Of a stretch of DNA of 64,000 nt, positions 20,203 through 31,156 are shown piece by piece. The position numbers and the translations under genes are program-made. A model generated the notes under the pieces. The model was not told the DNA's origin. It was given only the letters and a program-made list of their open reading frames with translations, and did not search any database. Location of the stretch: contig NZ_CP011008.1 in the NCBI RefSeq assembly GCF_001578185.1, positions 3,624,001-3,688,000 on the forward strand, written 5' to 3'. The stretch is from Peribacillus simplex (GTDB lineage Bacteria > Bacillota > Bacilli > Bacillales > DSM-1321). Within the stretch, counting starts at the first letter, position 1. The number at the start of each line of letters is the position of its first letter.

Positions 20203-20268
20203 TAACATGCACCTCTCCTCAGCGTCCAGAATCCACTAATATCTACATTGTACAACACTTTCCATTGA

Positions 20269-22905
20269 TTATGAAATCGATAAGACCCATTCTTCAACAA
20301 AATTAAGTGCTGCATCCAATTTTTCTGGGTCTTTTCCGCCGGCTTGGGCCATATCTGGACGTCCGCCACCGCCTCCGCCGCAACGTGAAGCAACTTCTTT
20401 GATCAATTTACCAGCATGGAAACCGCGATCGATATAATCCTTCGTAACTCCGGCAATCAAATTGACTTTATCACCTTGAGCCGATCCTAATACGATAATG
20501 ACAGAATCGAGCTTTTGTTTCAAATCATCCGCCATGGCACGAAGATTATTCATGTCGGTAGCTTGAACCTTCGCCACCAATACTTGAACCCCATTTATGT
20601 CTTTTACGTTAGAGACAAGGCTTCCTGCTTCAATATTACTTAATTTTGCAGTAAGGCTTTCATTCTCACGATGAAGATCCTTCACTTCAGCCAATACCGT
20701 TTCAATTCTTGAAGGTACATCTTTTAAGTTCGTTTTCAATTTAGCAGCCGCGTCTTTCAAGACACCAATTTGATCAGTCATCAATTTGTATGCTCCTGCA
20801 CCCGTTACCGCTTCTATCCGGCGAGTTCCCGCACCGATTCCGCTTTCTGAAACGATTTTGAACAAGCCGATTACCGCGGTATTCGGGACGTGAACGCCAC
20901 CGCAAAGTTCAAGACTATAATCGCCTATTTGCACGACACGGACAATCTTGCCGTATTTTTCGCCGAACAGGGCCATTGCGCCCATCGCCTTGGCTTCTTC
21001 AATGTTTTTATAATCAGTGTTCACTTGAAGGCTTTGCCAAATCTTTTCATTTACAATCGTTTCGATCCGCTCAATCTCTTCCGCCGTTATCTGGCCAAAA
21101 TGAGAGAAATCGAAGCGAAGGCGCTCAGCTTGTACGAGTGAACCTGCCTGATTGACATGTGTACCTAGCACATCTTTCAACGCCTGATGCAGAAGATGTG
21201 TCGCTGTATGATTTTTCGTGATATGGATGCGATTTTCATGATTTACCGAAGCAACGATTTCGGAACCTGACATTAAAGTGCCGGCAGCTACAGTTACACG
21301 GTGCAGATTTTGGCCATTTGGAGCTTTTTGAACATCATGGACATCCAACTTAACGGATTCATTAGCCATCGTTCCTTTATCAGCTATTTGACCCCCGCTT
21401 TCCGCGTAGAAAGGAGTCTTGTTCAGTATTACCTGAACTTCCTCACCTTCTTGTGCCTCCGTTACAAGCTCGCCATTTTTAATGATGGCAGAAACTTTGG
21501 CTTCGACCGCAACTTGATCATAGCCGACAAACTCACTTTCAACTTTAATATCTCCTAATACCCCGCCTTGGATTTGCATGGAATCAACATCTTGACGCGC
21601 TGAACGGGCACGTTCGCGCTGTGCATCCATTTCTTTTTCAAATCCAGCTTGATCGACCGTCATGCCTTCTTCTTCTGCATATTCCTCCGTTAACTCGATC
21701 GGGAAACCATATGTGTCATATAAACGGAATGCATCACTGCCCGGAATGGTCGTACCGCCTTTTTCCTTTTCCTTTTTTATGACTTCAGAAAGGATGGACA
21801 GTCCATCATTTAGAGTTTCATGGAAGCGTTCCTCTTCATTCTTGATAACTTTTGCAATGAACTCTTTATTCTTGAGGACTTCAGGGTAGAAGTCTTTCAT
21901 GATTTCGCCAACGACCGTCACAAGCTCGAACATGAATGGACGATTGATGTTGATTTGCTTAGCATAACGAACCGCTCTGCGAAGCAAACGGCGTAATACA
22001 TAACCGCGTCCTTCGTTGGATGGAAGAGCCCCGTCACCTACCGCAAAGGCTACCGTACGAATATGGTCGGCAATGACTTTGAATGCAACATCTTTTTCTG
22101 CATCGACACCATATTTCACATCGGAGATTTCTTCGACTGCCCGGATGATTGGCATGAATAAATCCGTATCATAGTTCGTCGCCACATCTTGAACGACGGA
22201 AGCCATACGTTCAAGTCCCATGCCCGTATCGATATTTTTCTTTGGAAGAGGTGTGTAAGAGCCGTCAGGATTATGGTTGAATTGAGAAAACACAAGATTC
22301 CAGACTTCTAGATGACGTTCATTTTCCCCGCCTGGATATAGTTCCGGGTCATTCGGATCATCGCCGTATGCTGGTCCGCGGTCATAGAAAATCTCTGTAT
22401 TCGGGCCACTTGGACCCTCACCGATATCCCAGAAGTTTTCTTCCAGACGAATGATTCTTTCAGCAGGAACACCGATTTTTTTATTCCAGAGTTCGAATGC
22501 TTCATCATCTTCTGGATGGATTGTCACAGCCAATTTCTCTTTGTCGAACCCAATCCATTTTTCATCCGTCAAAAACTCCCATGCCCATGTGATGGCTTCT
22601 TCTTTGAAGTATTCACCAATGGAAAAGTTACCGAGCATTTCGAAAAACGTATGATGACGTGCAGTTTTCCCCACGTTTTCAATATCGTTTGTACGGATTG
22701 CCTTCTGTGCATTTGTAATCCTTGGATTTTCAGGAATCACCCGTCCATCAAAATATTTCTTTAAAGTAGCGACACCTGAATTTATCCAAAGCAGTGATGG
22801 ATCTTCATGGGGAACCAATGACGCACTTGGTTCGATGTTATGGCCTTTTTCACTAAAAAAATCTAAATACATTTGGCGGATTTGAGCACCAGTTAAATAC
22901 TTCAT
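20269..22905 (-). CDS. alaS: alanyl-tRNA synthetase
   Basis: 878 aa, full length. Class II catalytic core at the N-terminus ([37 protein letters not shown]). The editing domain has the metal-binding [11 protein letters not shown] and the late CGGVHVPN. The C-terminal DHHA1/C-Ala domain ends [19 protein letters not shown]. The leader carries a T-box, so expression should respond to uncharged tRNA-Ala. Confidence 0.98.
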   Translation of the reverse strand: MKYLTGAQIRQMYLDFFSEKGHNIEPSASLVPHEDPSLLWINSGVATLKKYFDGRVIPENPRITNAQKAIRTNDIENVGKTARHHTFFEMLGNFSIGEYFKEEAITWAWEFLTDEKWIGFDKEKLAVTIHPEDDEAFELWNKKIGVPAERIIRLEENFWDIGEGPSGPNTEIFYDRGPAYGDDPNDPELYPGGENERHLEVWNLVFSQFNHNPDGSYTPLPKKNIDTGMGLERMASVVQDVATNYDTDLFMPIIRAVEEISDVKYGVDAEKDVAFKVIADHIRTVAFAVGDGALPSNEGRGYVLRRLLRRAVRYAKQININRPFMFELVTVVGEIMKDFYPEVLKNKEFIAKVIKNEEERFHETLNDGLSILSEVIKKEKEKGGTTIPGSDAFRLYDTYGFPIELTEEYAEEEGMTVDQAGFEKEMDAQRERARSARQDVDSMQIQGGVLGDIKVESEFVGYDQVAVEAKVSAIIKNGELVTEAQEGEEVQVILNKTPFYAESGGQIADKGTMANESVKLDVHDVQKAPNGQNLHRVTVAAGTLMSGSEIVASVNHENRIHITKNHTATHLLHQALKDVLGTHVNQAGSLVQAERLRFDFSHFGQITAEEIERIETIVNEKIWQSLQVNTDYKNIEEAKAMGAMALFGEKYGKIVRVVQIGDYSLELCGGVHVPNTAVIGLFKIVSESGIGAGTRRIEAVTGAGAYKLMTDQIGVLKDAAAKLKTNLKDVPSRIETVLAEVKDLHRENESLTAKLSNIEAGSLVSNVKDINGVQVLVAKVQATDMNNLRAMADDLKQKLDSVIIVLGSAQGDKVNLIAGVTKDYIDRGFHAGKLIKEVASRCGGGGGGRPDMAQAGGKDPEKLDAALNFVEEWVLSIS

Positions 22906-22944
22906 ATATATATCCTCCTTTTAAAATTATGTAATTTTGAGCAC

Positions 22945-23190
22945 ACAAAAAACTCCCATCCCAAAAACAGGGACGAGAGTTGACTCGCGGTACCACCCTG
23001 ATTATGGACGCAGGGAAATCCCATGTCCATCACCTTCATAAAAGCCTTAACGCGGCATGACGGCAGGTATTAGCTGCTCTCAGGACTAGCTTTCTGCTGC
23101 TCTTCACCTTGCAGTCCCTTTCAGCCTAGGGGACCCCTCTCTTTTAGATGGACTTCAGCATACTTCATCCTTCAACGAATTATCTTATGT
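22945..23190 (-). promoter_or_regulatory. T-box riboswitch in the alaS leader
   Basis: The leftward RNA contains CAGGGTGGTACCGCG (22986-23000), the T-box consensus that pairs with the tRNA acceptor end. A terminator stem follows (GAGTTGACTCTCGTCCC.. region; ACTCTCGTCCC with GGGATGGGAGT, then TTTTTT, 22948-22980). Further upstream is a structured stem I region to about 23190. I did not fix the specifier codon by folding; alanine specificity is inferred from the downstream gene. Confidence 0.93.
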
Positions 23191-23213
23191 AATGGATTAT
23201 ATTCACAAGACTT

Positions 23214-24290
23214 TTATTTGTCAACAAGGGACGGCTTCTTTCTAAAGTGAACGCGGGCGTGCAGAACAAAAACTTTCAACACTGCCAAAATGGGAATCGA
23301 AAGGACCATGCCCGCGATCCCGCCTATTTCCCCACCGGCCAATAATGCAAGCATGATGAACAGCGGATGCATATGGAGGCTTTTACCGACTATTAGCGGC
23401 GACAAGATATTCCCCTCAAGGAATTGGAGTGCAAGCACGATGACCGCAATGATCAATACCATTTTCACTGAAATTGTCGCGGCGATAATCACTGCAGGAA
23501 TGGCCCCGATTATGGGACCGAAATAGGGAATGACATTCGTTATCCCGATTATCGCCCCCAAAAGCAGCGGATATTGCATTCCGACTACCCAGAAAAGCAG
23601 CGAGGAAATTAAACCGATCACGGCACAGACGATGATTTGACCGCGGATATAGCCTCCAAGTGACGCATCCACATCACGAACGAATGCCCGTCCCTGCTTT
23701 CGCCATTTTTTCGGTGTCATATACCATGCCATTTTTTTTAATGCTGTGAAATCTTTCAGGATATAAAAAGCAATGAATGGAATCAACGCAATCAGTAAGA
23801 TGAAATCAATCATCTTCATTGCATACTCCATTGCCTTTTCGGGCATACGCTTCAGCCAGGCTTCAAAAAGGATGACACCTTCTTCGAATCTTTCATGAAT
23901 TCCGAACGGCCAGGCCGCCGTTTGATGATTAAGTTTATCTATCCGGCTCCTGTACTGTTCAACCAGTTCCGGTACGCTTTCCGAGAGCTCTCGAACCTGA
24001 CTGACCATTACAGGAATGCCTTTATAAACCGCAAAACCAGCCCCTCCGAAAAACAGCAAATAGATGATCGTAATCGAAAGCCAGCGACGCATCCCTTTCT
24101 CATTTAAATATTCCACTACCGGGTGCAGCAAATAACTGATGAACGCACCAACCAAAAAAGGCAGCAGTACCGTCACACAAACAGTAACGACAGGTCCCCA
24201 CATGGGCTTAAGTTTCATAAAAATATAGATAACGAAAAATAAGAGCAATAAAAAACCCAGGCGATAAAACCACTTTAAACGAATACTCAT
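23214..24290 (-). CDS. yrrI: AI-2E family transporter YrrI
   Basis: 358 aa polytopic membrane protein. It starts MSIRLKWFYRLGFLLLLFFV after GGGAGG, and the frame upstream to 24311 lacks a site. About seven to eight hydrophobic segments are visible, with the family motifs PYFGPIIGAIPAVIIA and SPLIVGKSLHMHPLFIMLALLAGGEIGGIAGM. The family is named for proposed autoinducer-2 export, but many members act in ion or unknown transport. Position upstream of alaS matches B. subtilis yrrI. Confidence 0.9.
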   Translation of the reverse strand: MSIRLKWFYRLGFLLLLFFVIYIFMKLKPMWGPVVTVCVTVLLPFLVGAFISYLLHPVVEYLNEKGMRRWLSITIIYLLFFGGAGFAVYKGIPVMVSQVRELSESVPELVEQYRSRIDKLNHQTAAWPFGIHERFEEGVILFEAWLKRMPEKAMEYAMKMIDFILLIALIPFIAFYILKDFTALKKMAWYMTPKKWRKQGRAFVRDVDASLGGYIRGQIIVCAVIGLISSLLFWVVGMQYPLLLGAIIGITNVIPYFGPIIGAIPAVIIAATISVKMVLIIAVIVLALQFLEGNILSPLIVGKSLHMHPLFIMLALLAGGEIGGIAGMVLSIPILAVLKVFVLHARVHFRKKPSLVDK

Positions 24291-24343
24291 AATTAAACAC
24301 CTCCCGCTCATTTATTCTTCGAAAGGCGGAAGGTTTTCATACA

Positions 24344-24375
24344 TAAAAAAGAGTGCCCTCATTATCAGGACACCC
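24344..24375 (-). terminator. terminator after the 37-aa gene
   Basis: Leftward GGGTGTCC TGATAAT GAGGGCACTC (with a G-U pair) followed by TTTTTT. Confidence 0.7.
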
Positions 24376-24382
24376 ATTCAGA

Positions 24383-24496
24383 TTATAATAATGATTTTAA
24401 TCTTTTGCGTATTTTCTTCATATTCCGTTTGATCATCTTCGAGTTCATCAAGTCCGAACCCATATTCATTAGATTATTGCGTGAACGTCTAGCCAT
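24383..24496 (-). CDS. very basic 37-aa small protein
   Basis: MARRSRNNLMNMGSDLMNSK and then a Lys/Arg-rich helix ending KRLKSLL. The ribosome site GAAGAGGTG lies 6 nt before the ATG, and a terminator follows the stop. It is short and strongly basic (about one third Lys/Arg) with regularly spaced Met. A nucleic-acid or ribosome-binding role is conceivable but not shown. It lies 21 bp downstream of the zinc-ribbon gene, probably in the same transcript. Confidence 0.7.
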   Translation of the reverse strand: MARRSRNNLMNMGSDLMNSKMIKRNMKKIRKRLKSLL

Positions 24497-24517
24497 TGCA
24501 AACACCTCTTCCGTTAA

Positions 24518-24712
24518 TTACATACTGAAGCGGCGGTCATTTTCATCAAACAAGTCGTCCAAAGAGCTTAAACTTCCATCTTCCTCGACCTGGTGCGTAT
24601 TAATGATCCCTTCGGATAAGGTCATTTCAATAAAGCAATTCCAACAATAATATTGATTAACGCCAATCTTCCCAACATCTTTACTGCGGCAATTCGGACA
24701 TTTCATTTCCAA
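24518..24712 (-). CDS. small zinc-ribbon protein (YrzR-like)
   Basis: About 64 aa. MKCPNCRSKDVGKIGVNQYYCWNC forms a CxxC...CxxC zinc ribbon. An acidic tail follows (VEEDGSLSSLDDLFDEND). A GAGGTG site lies 6 nt before TTG 24712 and 12 nt before ATG 24706, so the TTG is favoured, but either could be used. It overlaps the end of yrrD. Position suggests yrzR of B. subtilis; I am not certain of that name. Confidence 0.8.
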   Translation of the reverse strand: MEMKCPNCRSKDVGKIGVNQYYCWNCFIEMTLSEGIINTHQVEEDGSLSSLDDLFDENDRRFSM

Positions 24713-24722
24713 AATGGACACC

Positions 24723-25187
24723 TCACTGTTCATAAACTGAAACAATGATGGTATCCTTCCCAAATGCAGGCGGCTGTTTTGATTCTATCACTGTCGACTC
24801 CGAGAAAAACCCATCCGTTGTTTCATACGCTATAATCGTGCCCATTTTTTCCCTGAAATATACATCCTGCAGTAAACCAAGCTCCTCACCCATTTCTGAA
24901 AAAAGCATGCGTCCCAATAATTCATCCTTCGTTAAGCACATGGAATCCGCAGGCACTTTCCCTAGGGCTGAATCCTGATGGACGATGAAGATCCCATCTG
25001 GACCGAAAGAAGATATTTCGTCCAGTTTTAAATGAAAAGCTCTTTTGAACAATGCCTGTTGATGAATGACCAAGCCTGTTACCTGACCCGATTCAGATAT
25101 CGATAAATCGTGGACCGTGCCGATTCTTTCTCCTTTGGTTGTAAAAATCGGCATCCCTTTCAATAAAGAAAACGTCCGCAAGGTCAT
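24723..25187 (-). CDS. yrrD: PRC-barrel domain protein YrrD
   Basis: 154 aa with two PRC-barrel-like halves: LKGMPIFTTKGERIGTVHDL and LLGRMLFSEMGEELGLLQDV. Such barrels are small protein- or RNA-binding modules; the partner is unknown. Gene order (between yrrI and recD2) matches YrrD. It begins an apparent yrrD-zinc ribbon-37 aa transcript. Confidence 0.9.
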   Translation of the reverse strand: MTLRTFSLLKGMPIFTTKGERIGTVHDLSISESGQVTGLVIHQQALFKRAFHLKLDEISSFGPDGIFIVHQDSALGKVPADSMCLTKDELLGRMLFSEMGEELGLLQDVYFREKMGTIIAYETTDGFFSESTVIESKQPPAFGKDTIIVSVYEQ

Positions 25188-25290
25188 CCCGCCTTTCCGA
25201 ACATTTTTATTATCTCTTTCATCATGAAAATAGATGTGCTGAAAGGTTTTCCATTGTTGCTCGACCTTACCGATATCCAGTGAGCGGGCA

Positions 25291-25316
25291 TAAAAAAAAG
25301 ACCGGTTTCCCGGTCA
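25291..25316 (-). terminator. terminator of the lemA-TPM operon
   Basis: GACCGG/CCGGTC stem followed leftward by TTTTTTTTA. Confidence 0.85.
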
Positions 25317-25324
25317 GATCCACC

Positions 25325-26095
25325 TTACCATCCTCTGCTGGAACCGCCGCCGCCGGAACTTCCGCCGCCGCCGTCCCGTGGACCGCTGCCGCCTCCACGG
25401 CCACCGCCACCTCCGCGACTGATGAACATCAAGAGGATATTGAGTAATATTTGAAGGAAAAACCCTTTAAAGAACTTGGCATCGATGATGAATACGATGA
25501 TGACAACGATGATAATGAGAAAAATCTGTAAACCTGATGGCCGAAAAGTTTCTGACTCGGGCTGAACGGATAGATCTTGATGAAACTCGTCACCTAAGTT
25601 ATATTCTTTCGTGACATCGTTATATACGGCCTTATAGGTTTCAGTCAGGGCAAGGTCGGAATTACCCGCCTTCAGCTCGGGGATAGCCACATTGTCCAAA
25701 ATCTGTCCCGATCTTATGTCGGTAATGGCACCTTCCAAACCGTACCCCACTTCAATACGGATTTTCCGTTCTTTCTTGGCCAGAACGATGAGTACTCCAT
25801 TGTTCAGTTTTGCATCACCAAGCTTGAATGACCTAAATGCCTGTACCGAGTACTCTTCAATCTCAGATCCTTCCAACGAATCCACCGTCAAAACGGAAAT
25901 TTGTGCTTTTGTGGCATCATCCAACCGTTTCCCAAGCTCGATGAGTTCGGATTTTTCCTGATCATCCAGGACTCCGGCAAAGTCCTGGACATATATATCC
26001 CCAACTGGTTCAGGAATTTTAGGTTGTGCTGCGACTACGTTTGCTAAACTGAACGTGAGAATGAAAAATAGCGCAAACACAGCGAGTCTTTTCAT
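25325..26095 (-). CDS. TPM domain membrane protein (YgcG family)
   Basis: 256 aa. Signal peptide (MKRLAVFALFFILTFSLANVVAA), then an extracytoplasmic TPM/DUF477 domain (VGDIYVQDFAGVLDDQEKSEL...VGYGLEGAITDIRSGQIL). Next are one or two membrane spans (LQIFLIIIVVIIVFIIDAKFF) and an extreme Gly/Ser-rich tail. Its start overlaps the stop of the LemA gene, the usual partner, so the two probably form one envelope module. Function in Bacillus is unknown. Confidence 0.88.
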   Translation of the reverse strand: MKRLAVFALFFILTFSLANVVAAQPKIPEPVGDIYVQDFAGVLDDQEKSELIELGKRLDDATKAQISVLTVDSLEGSEIEEYSVQAFRSFKLGDAKLNNGVLIVLAKKERKIRIEVGYGLEGAITDIRSGQILDNVAIPELKAGNSDLALTETYKAVYNDVTKEYNLGDEFHQDLSVQPESETFRPSGLQIFLIIIVVIIVFIIDAKFFKGFFLQILLNILLMFISRGGGGGRGGGSGPRDGGGGSSGGGGSSRGW

Positions 26096-26661
26096 TATTT
26101 ATCGCTCCCGAAATCAACCTTTGGCGTTTCTTTTTCTTGATCGGTCACTTCAAAATATGGTTTGGCATCGAACCCGAACGCGCCTGCCATCATATTCTTT
26201 GGAAAACGTTTAATCGTCTTATTATAGTTGGTAACTTCATCATTATAGTCTTTCCGTGCTACCGACAAGCGATTTTCCGTCCCCTCCAAACTATCCATGA
26301 GACCCTTGAAGTTTTCATTGGCCTTTAGATCCGGATAGTTCTCGACAACCACCAAAAGACGGCTTAAAGCCCCGCTCAATTCTTGGTTCGCATCAATAGC
26401 ATCTTTAGTCGAATTGGCACCTGCCAACTTCGAGCGTGCATCACTCACCGCTTTAATGGCTTCCGTTTCATGCGAAGCATAACCCTTCACCGTTTCGACA
26501 AGATTCGGAATCAAATCCGCTCTTCGTTTCAATTGGTTATCCACCTGTGACCACTTATTGTCTACGTCTTCATTTGCGCTTACAAGACCGTTGTAAGAAG
26601 ATGCCCCATAAATGACAAGTAAAACGACAACGACTATTCCGATTATCCAACCTTTTTTCAT
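26095..26661 (-). CDS. LemA family protein
   Basis: 188 aa. One N-terminal span (IIGIVVVVLLVIYGASSY) is followed by an extracytoplasmic helical LemA domain: YNGLVSANEDVDNKWSQVDN, RRADLIPNLVETVKGYASHE and KNMMAGAFGFDAKPYFEV. It is translationally adjacent to the TPM-domain gene. The LemA/YgcG pair is widespread, but its function is unresolved. It is inserted between yrrD and recD2 relative to B. subtilis. Confidence 0.93.
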   Translation of the reverse strand: MKKGWIIGIVVVVLLVIYGASSYNGLVSANEDVDNKWSQVDNQLKRRADLIPNLVETVKGYASHETEAIKAVSDARSKLAGANSTKDAIDANQELSGALSRLLVVVENYPDLKANENFKGLMDSLEGTENRLSVARKDYNDEVTNYNKTIKRFPKNMMAGAFGFDAKPYFEVTDQEKETPKVDFGSDK

Positions 26662-26776
26662 CTAAATCCCCCCTGCTCTTTCACATTCATATAAGTTATA
26701 TTCTATATTAGTTCCACCAAAACTATGAATTTCAAACAAAATTTATCAAAATGAAGAACCAAACATTGATCATCAG

Positions 26777-29185
26777 CTACATAAAATCATAAGGCGTGAC
26801 ATCCTCCATCCCGATCATCGGGTCAGCATTCGTGAAGATTTCAAGATAACTTGCCTCACGCTCTTGCACCTCTCCCTTTTCCACCGGAATATCTTCTTCA
26901 CTCAAAATCTCCCGCAGCTTTTCACGCAAAGTCGTTTTCCGGCGCATCTCATCATTACGCTCAATCCCTAGACGGAATGCATCTTCTTCACCGCAAAGGA
27001 TCAAGAAATTTTTACTGCGGGTAATCGCCGTATACAATAAATTACGGCGGAGCATCCGATAATAACTTCTCACTACAGGTAAAATGACAATGGGAAACTC
27101 GCTTCCCTGCGACTTATGGATAGAGCAGCAATACGCATGTGTAATCTGGTTCAAGTCCTGTTTCGTGTATGTCACTTCGATTCCCTCGAACGATATGATT
27201 ACTTTATCGACATGATCGGTATTTTCCTTAGCGAACAATATGGACACGATTTCACCCATATCGCCGTTAAAGACACCCTCCTCTGGCTGGTTCACCAGTT
27301 GAAGCACCTTATCTCCCGTTCTGTATATCACGTCTCCGAATTTAATTTCCCGCCGCTTTTCATCCGCATTGCTATTGAACACTTCCTGAAGCATTTTATT
27401 CAGTGCATCAATCCCGGCAGGCCCTCTATACATGGGAGCCAGCACCTGTATATCCCTGGCCGTGAAACCCTTCGTCCTCGCATTCGCAACCACTTTTTCG
27501 ATTACTTGAGCGATTTGCCCGGTCTGGCAGCGAATGAACGATCGATCTTCTTGCTGCTTCGTCACATCATCCGGAAGCTTTCCTTTTTTGATACCATGGG
27601 CTAATTCAATGATCGATGAGCCATCAGCTTGACGATAAATATGTTCCAGACTGACAGTAGGCACACAATTCGACGCAAGCAAATCCTTTAAAACCTGCCC
27701 AGGGCCAACCGATGGCAGTTGATCTTCATCACCTACCAATATCACTTGGACATTTTCCGGCAAAGCCTTAAACAATTGATTGGCCAGCCATGTATCCACC
27801 ATGGAAACCTCATCGATAATCACGATCCGGCCATCCAACTGATTATCCTCATCATGGGAAAAGCCTTCACTCCCGTTCCACCCCAGCAAACGGTGGATCG
27901 TAACAGCGGGGAGTCCAGTCGATTCGGCCATTCGTTTCGCTGCACGGCCAGTAGGAGCCGCAAGAACGAATGGAAATGGATCGCTTCCCTCTTTTTTATA
28001 ATCATTAATGTCCATGGATACACCATGCAGCTCTGCATATAGCTCAACAATCCCTTTGATTACCGTCGTCTTCCCAGTACCGGGTCCCCCCGTCAAGATC
28101 AACATGGGCGACTGCAGGGCTGTTTGTATCGCCTCTTTTTGAGCTGAGGCATAAGAAACATTTAGACGCTCTTCCAGCTTCCCAAGGGCCAGTAAAAATT
28201 CCGATTCCGGGAACTGGTCTTCATACTCGGTTTGTGCGAGCAGCCGCTTGATGTTCGTAACAATTCCCTTTTCAGAATAGTAAAGTGAAGGCGGATAAAT
28301 TCGTTGATCCTCGACAACGATTTTTCTCTCTTCCGTCAATTCGATTATTTCCGAGGAAATGTTCGTGAACTCTATGCGATCCCGTTTATTTTCCTCAAGC
28401 AATCGTTTGACCGCTTCCAAAAGCTGCTCGGCTTCTATGTAGATATTTCCATCCTGAAGGCATTGTGATTCAAGTGTATACAAGCACGCAGCCTTGATTC
28501 GGTCGGGATGGCTGCCGGAAATGCCAAGCTGATGCCCAAGCTCATCCGCCCGTCCAAAACCGATCCCTTCAATATCCTCTACGAGCTTATATGGATTTCC
28601 CTGAACCATCGTGATCGTATCCTGTTTATACAATTGATAAATCTTCATCGACAGCTGCGGACCGAAGCCATATTGATTCAGGGCGATCATTACCTGCTCC
28701 AGACCTTGATGCTCGACTAATGTATCATAGAGGCCCTTTGCCTTTTCCCCGGATAGCTTCGGGATATCATCAAGTAACGAAGGCTGAGCCAGAATTTTGG
28801 AAATTGCCTTTTCCCCTAGTGTATCAACAATGCTCTCGGCTGTTTTTTTCCCAATGCCTTTGAACAGGTCACCGGATAAATAACTGACGATGCCTTCTTT
28901 TGATTGGGGCAAATCCTTGCGAAAATGCTCTACATGAAATTGAAGGCCAAAACGCGGATGTTCCTTCATCGCCCCATAAAAAATATAGATCTCATCCTCA
29001 TGCATCCTTGGAAAGTAACCTGTCACGACAGCTTCCTTCTCTTCATAATTCAGATTCGTTTCATGCACACGAATTCTTACAACCGAGTACATATTTTCTT
29101 CATTATGAAAGATCGTCACTAAATGACTTCCTTTCATGAACATTTTCTCTTCTGAAAACAAATCCAATGAATCTTGCTGGCTCAA
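26777..29185 (-). CDS. recD2: ATP-dependent DNA helicase RecD2 (YrrC)
   Basis: 802 aa superfamily 1B helicase, 5'-3', involved in replication fork and mismatch-repair related processes. The N-terminal OB/HhH region contains LSGDLFKGIGKKTAESIVD and IEGIGFGRADELG. Helicase motif I is ILTGGPGTGKTTVIKG, motif II VIIDEVSMVD, motif III LVGDEDQLPSVGPGQ, and the late motif HKSQGSEFPIVI. Start: TTG 29185 after AGGTGGGGAG; the ATG at 29206 has no ribosome site. Confidence 0.95.
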   Translation of the reverse strand: MSQQDSLDLFSEEKMFMKGSHLVTIFHNEENMYSVVRIRVHETNLNYEEKEAVVTGYFPRMHEDEIYIFYGAMKEHPRFGLQFHVEHFRKDLPQSKEGIVSYLSGDLFKGIGKKTAESIVDTLGEKAISKILAQPSLLDDIPKLSGEKAKGLYDTLVEHQGLEQVMIALNQYGFGPQLSMKIYQLYKQDTITMVQGNPYKLVEDIEGIGFGRADELGHQLGISGSHPDRIKAACLYTLESQCLQDGNIYIEAEQLLEAVKRLLEENKRDRIEFTNISSEIIELTEERKIVVEDQRIYPPSLYYSEKGIVTNIKRLLAQTEYEDQFPESEFLLALGKLEERLNVSYASAQKEAIQTALQSPMLILTGGPGTGKTTVIKGIVELYAELHGVSMDINDYKKEGSDPFPFVLAAPTGRAAKRMAESTGLPAVTIHRLLGWNGSEGFSHDEDNQLDGRIVIIDEVSMVDTWLANQLFKALPENVQVILVGDEDQLPSVGPGQVLKDLLASNCVPTVSLEHIYRQADGSSIIELAHGIKKGKLPDDVTKQQEDRSFIRCQTGQIAQVIEKVVANARTKGFTARDIQVLAPMYRGPAGIDALNKMLQEVFNSNADEKRREIKFGDVIYRTGDKVLQLVNQPEEGVFNGDMGEIVSILFAKENTDHVDKVIISFEGIEVTYTKQDLNQITHAYCCSIHKSQGSEFPIVILPVVRSYYRMLRRNLLYTAITRSKNFLILCGEEDAFRLGIERNDEMRRKTTLREKLREILSEEDIPVEKGEVQEREASYLEIFTNADPMIGMEDVTPYDFM

Positions 29186-29221
29186 CGCTTCTCCCCACCT
29201 TTCCATGCATATGCAGTCTAT

Positions 29222-29893
29222 TTACTCAGCATTCATTTCTTCCATCAGTTTCTTACCGTGTGCAGCAAGCATATGGTCAGGCTGTGCTTCCAAAGCTTTA
29301 TCAAAATAAGCCATCGCCGCCTGCGCATCCTCACGATACCCGGCAAACGCAACACCTAAATTATAATAAGCATCGGCATGGCCTGGATCCTGTTCCACGA
29401 CTAAATTCAGTTGATTGATCAATTCATCATATAATTCCGCATTGGCAAGACATAGCGCATATTGGAATCTCGCATCAACGTCCTCAGGGCTCAGCTCCAC
29501 CGTTCTCTGTAAATAAGGCATCGCCAATTTAGGTTGATCTAACGCCATCAATGTCAATCCAAGCATAAAGTAAGCATCGCTGTTCTCCAGTCCCAAACGA
29601 ATAGCCTTTTCAAACATATCCTTCGCTTCGATTAATTTAGTATCGGTTTCATAGTATAAGTTTCCTAATGAATAGTAAGCCGCCGCTGCATTTTCATCCA
29701 GCTCAATCGCCTTTTTGTAAAACTTGACCGCTTTATCCGTTTCACCCACGGCAGTCAGTACATTCCCAAAGTTTATGTAGGCAACAGGCTCATTCGGATT
29801 TTCCTCGATCGCCTCATTAAAAACTTTCGCCGCTTCTTCGTATTTTCCTTGCTGCATAAACTCAATTCCTTGTTGATTCTTATCCATGATCAT
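29222..29893 (-). CDS. yrrB: tetratricopeptide repeat protein YrrB
   Basis: 223 aa made almost entirely of TPR units (for example EPVAYINFGNVLTAVGETDK, AAAYYSLGNLY, DAYYNLGVAFAG), about six repeats. It is a soluble scaffold for protein binding. The ATG at 29893 is preferred (GGAG 6 nt upstream). It sits between mnmA/yrvO and recD2, as in B. subtilis, where a role linked to tRNA modification genes has been suggested only by position. Confidence 0.92.
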   Translation of the reverse strand: MIMDKNQQGIEFMQQGKYEEAAKVFNEAIEENPNEPVAYINFGNVLTAVGETDKAVKFYKKAIELDENAAAAYYSLGNLYYETDTKLIEAKDMFEKAIRLGLENSDAYFMLGLTLMALDQPKLAMPYLQRTVELSPEDVDARFQYALCLANAELYDELINQLNLVVEQDPGHADAYYNLGVAFAGYREDAQAAMAYFDKALEAQPDHMLAAHGKKLMEEMNAE

Positions 29894-29972
29894 TTCACAC
29901 TCCATTTTTCATATTAAAAAGTATAGCATAAGCCATCGGTCGAATTCAGACAGCACACCCTTAATCCAAAAG

Positions 29973-30001
29973 AAGTCCCCAACCGCAAACACAGCTGGGG
30001 A
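29973..30001 (-). terminator. terminator after mnmA
   Basis: GTCCCCA and TGGGGAC form the stem, leftward followed by a short T-rich stretch (TTCTTTT). Confidence 0.7.
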
Positions 30002-30011
30002 CATGCTTATT

Positions 30012-31136
<1,125 letters not shown>

Positions 31137-31156
31137 TCATTTATTTAAAGAAGGAA

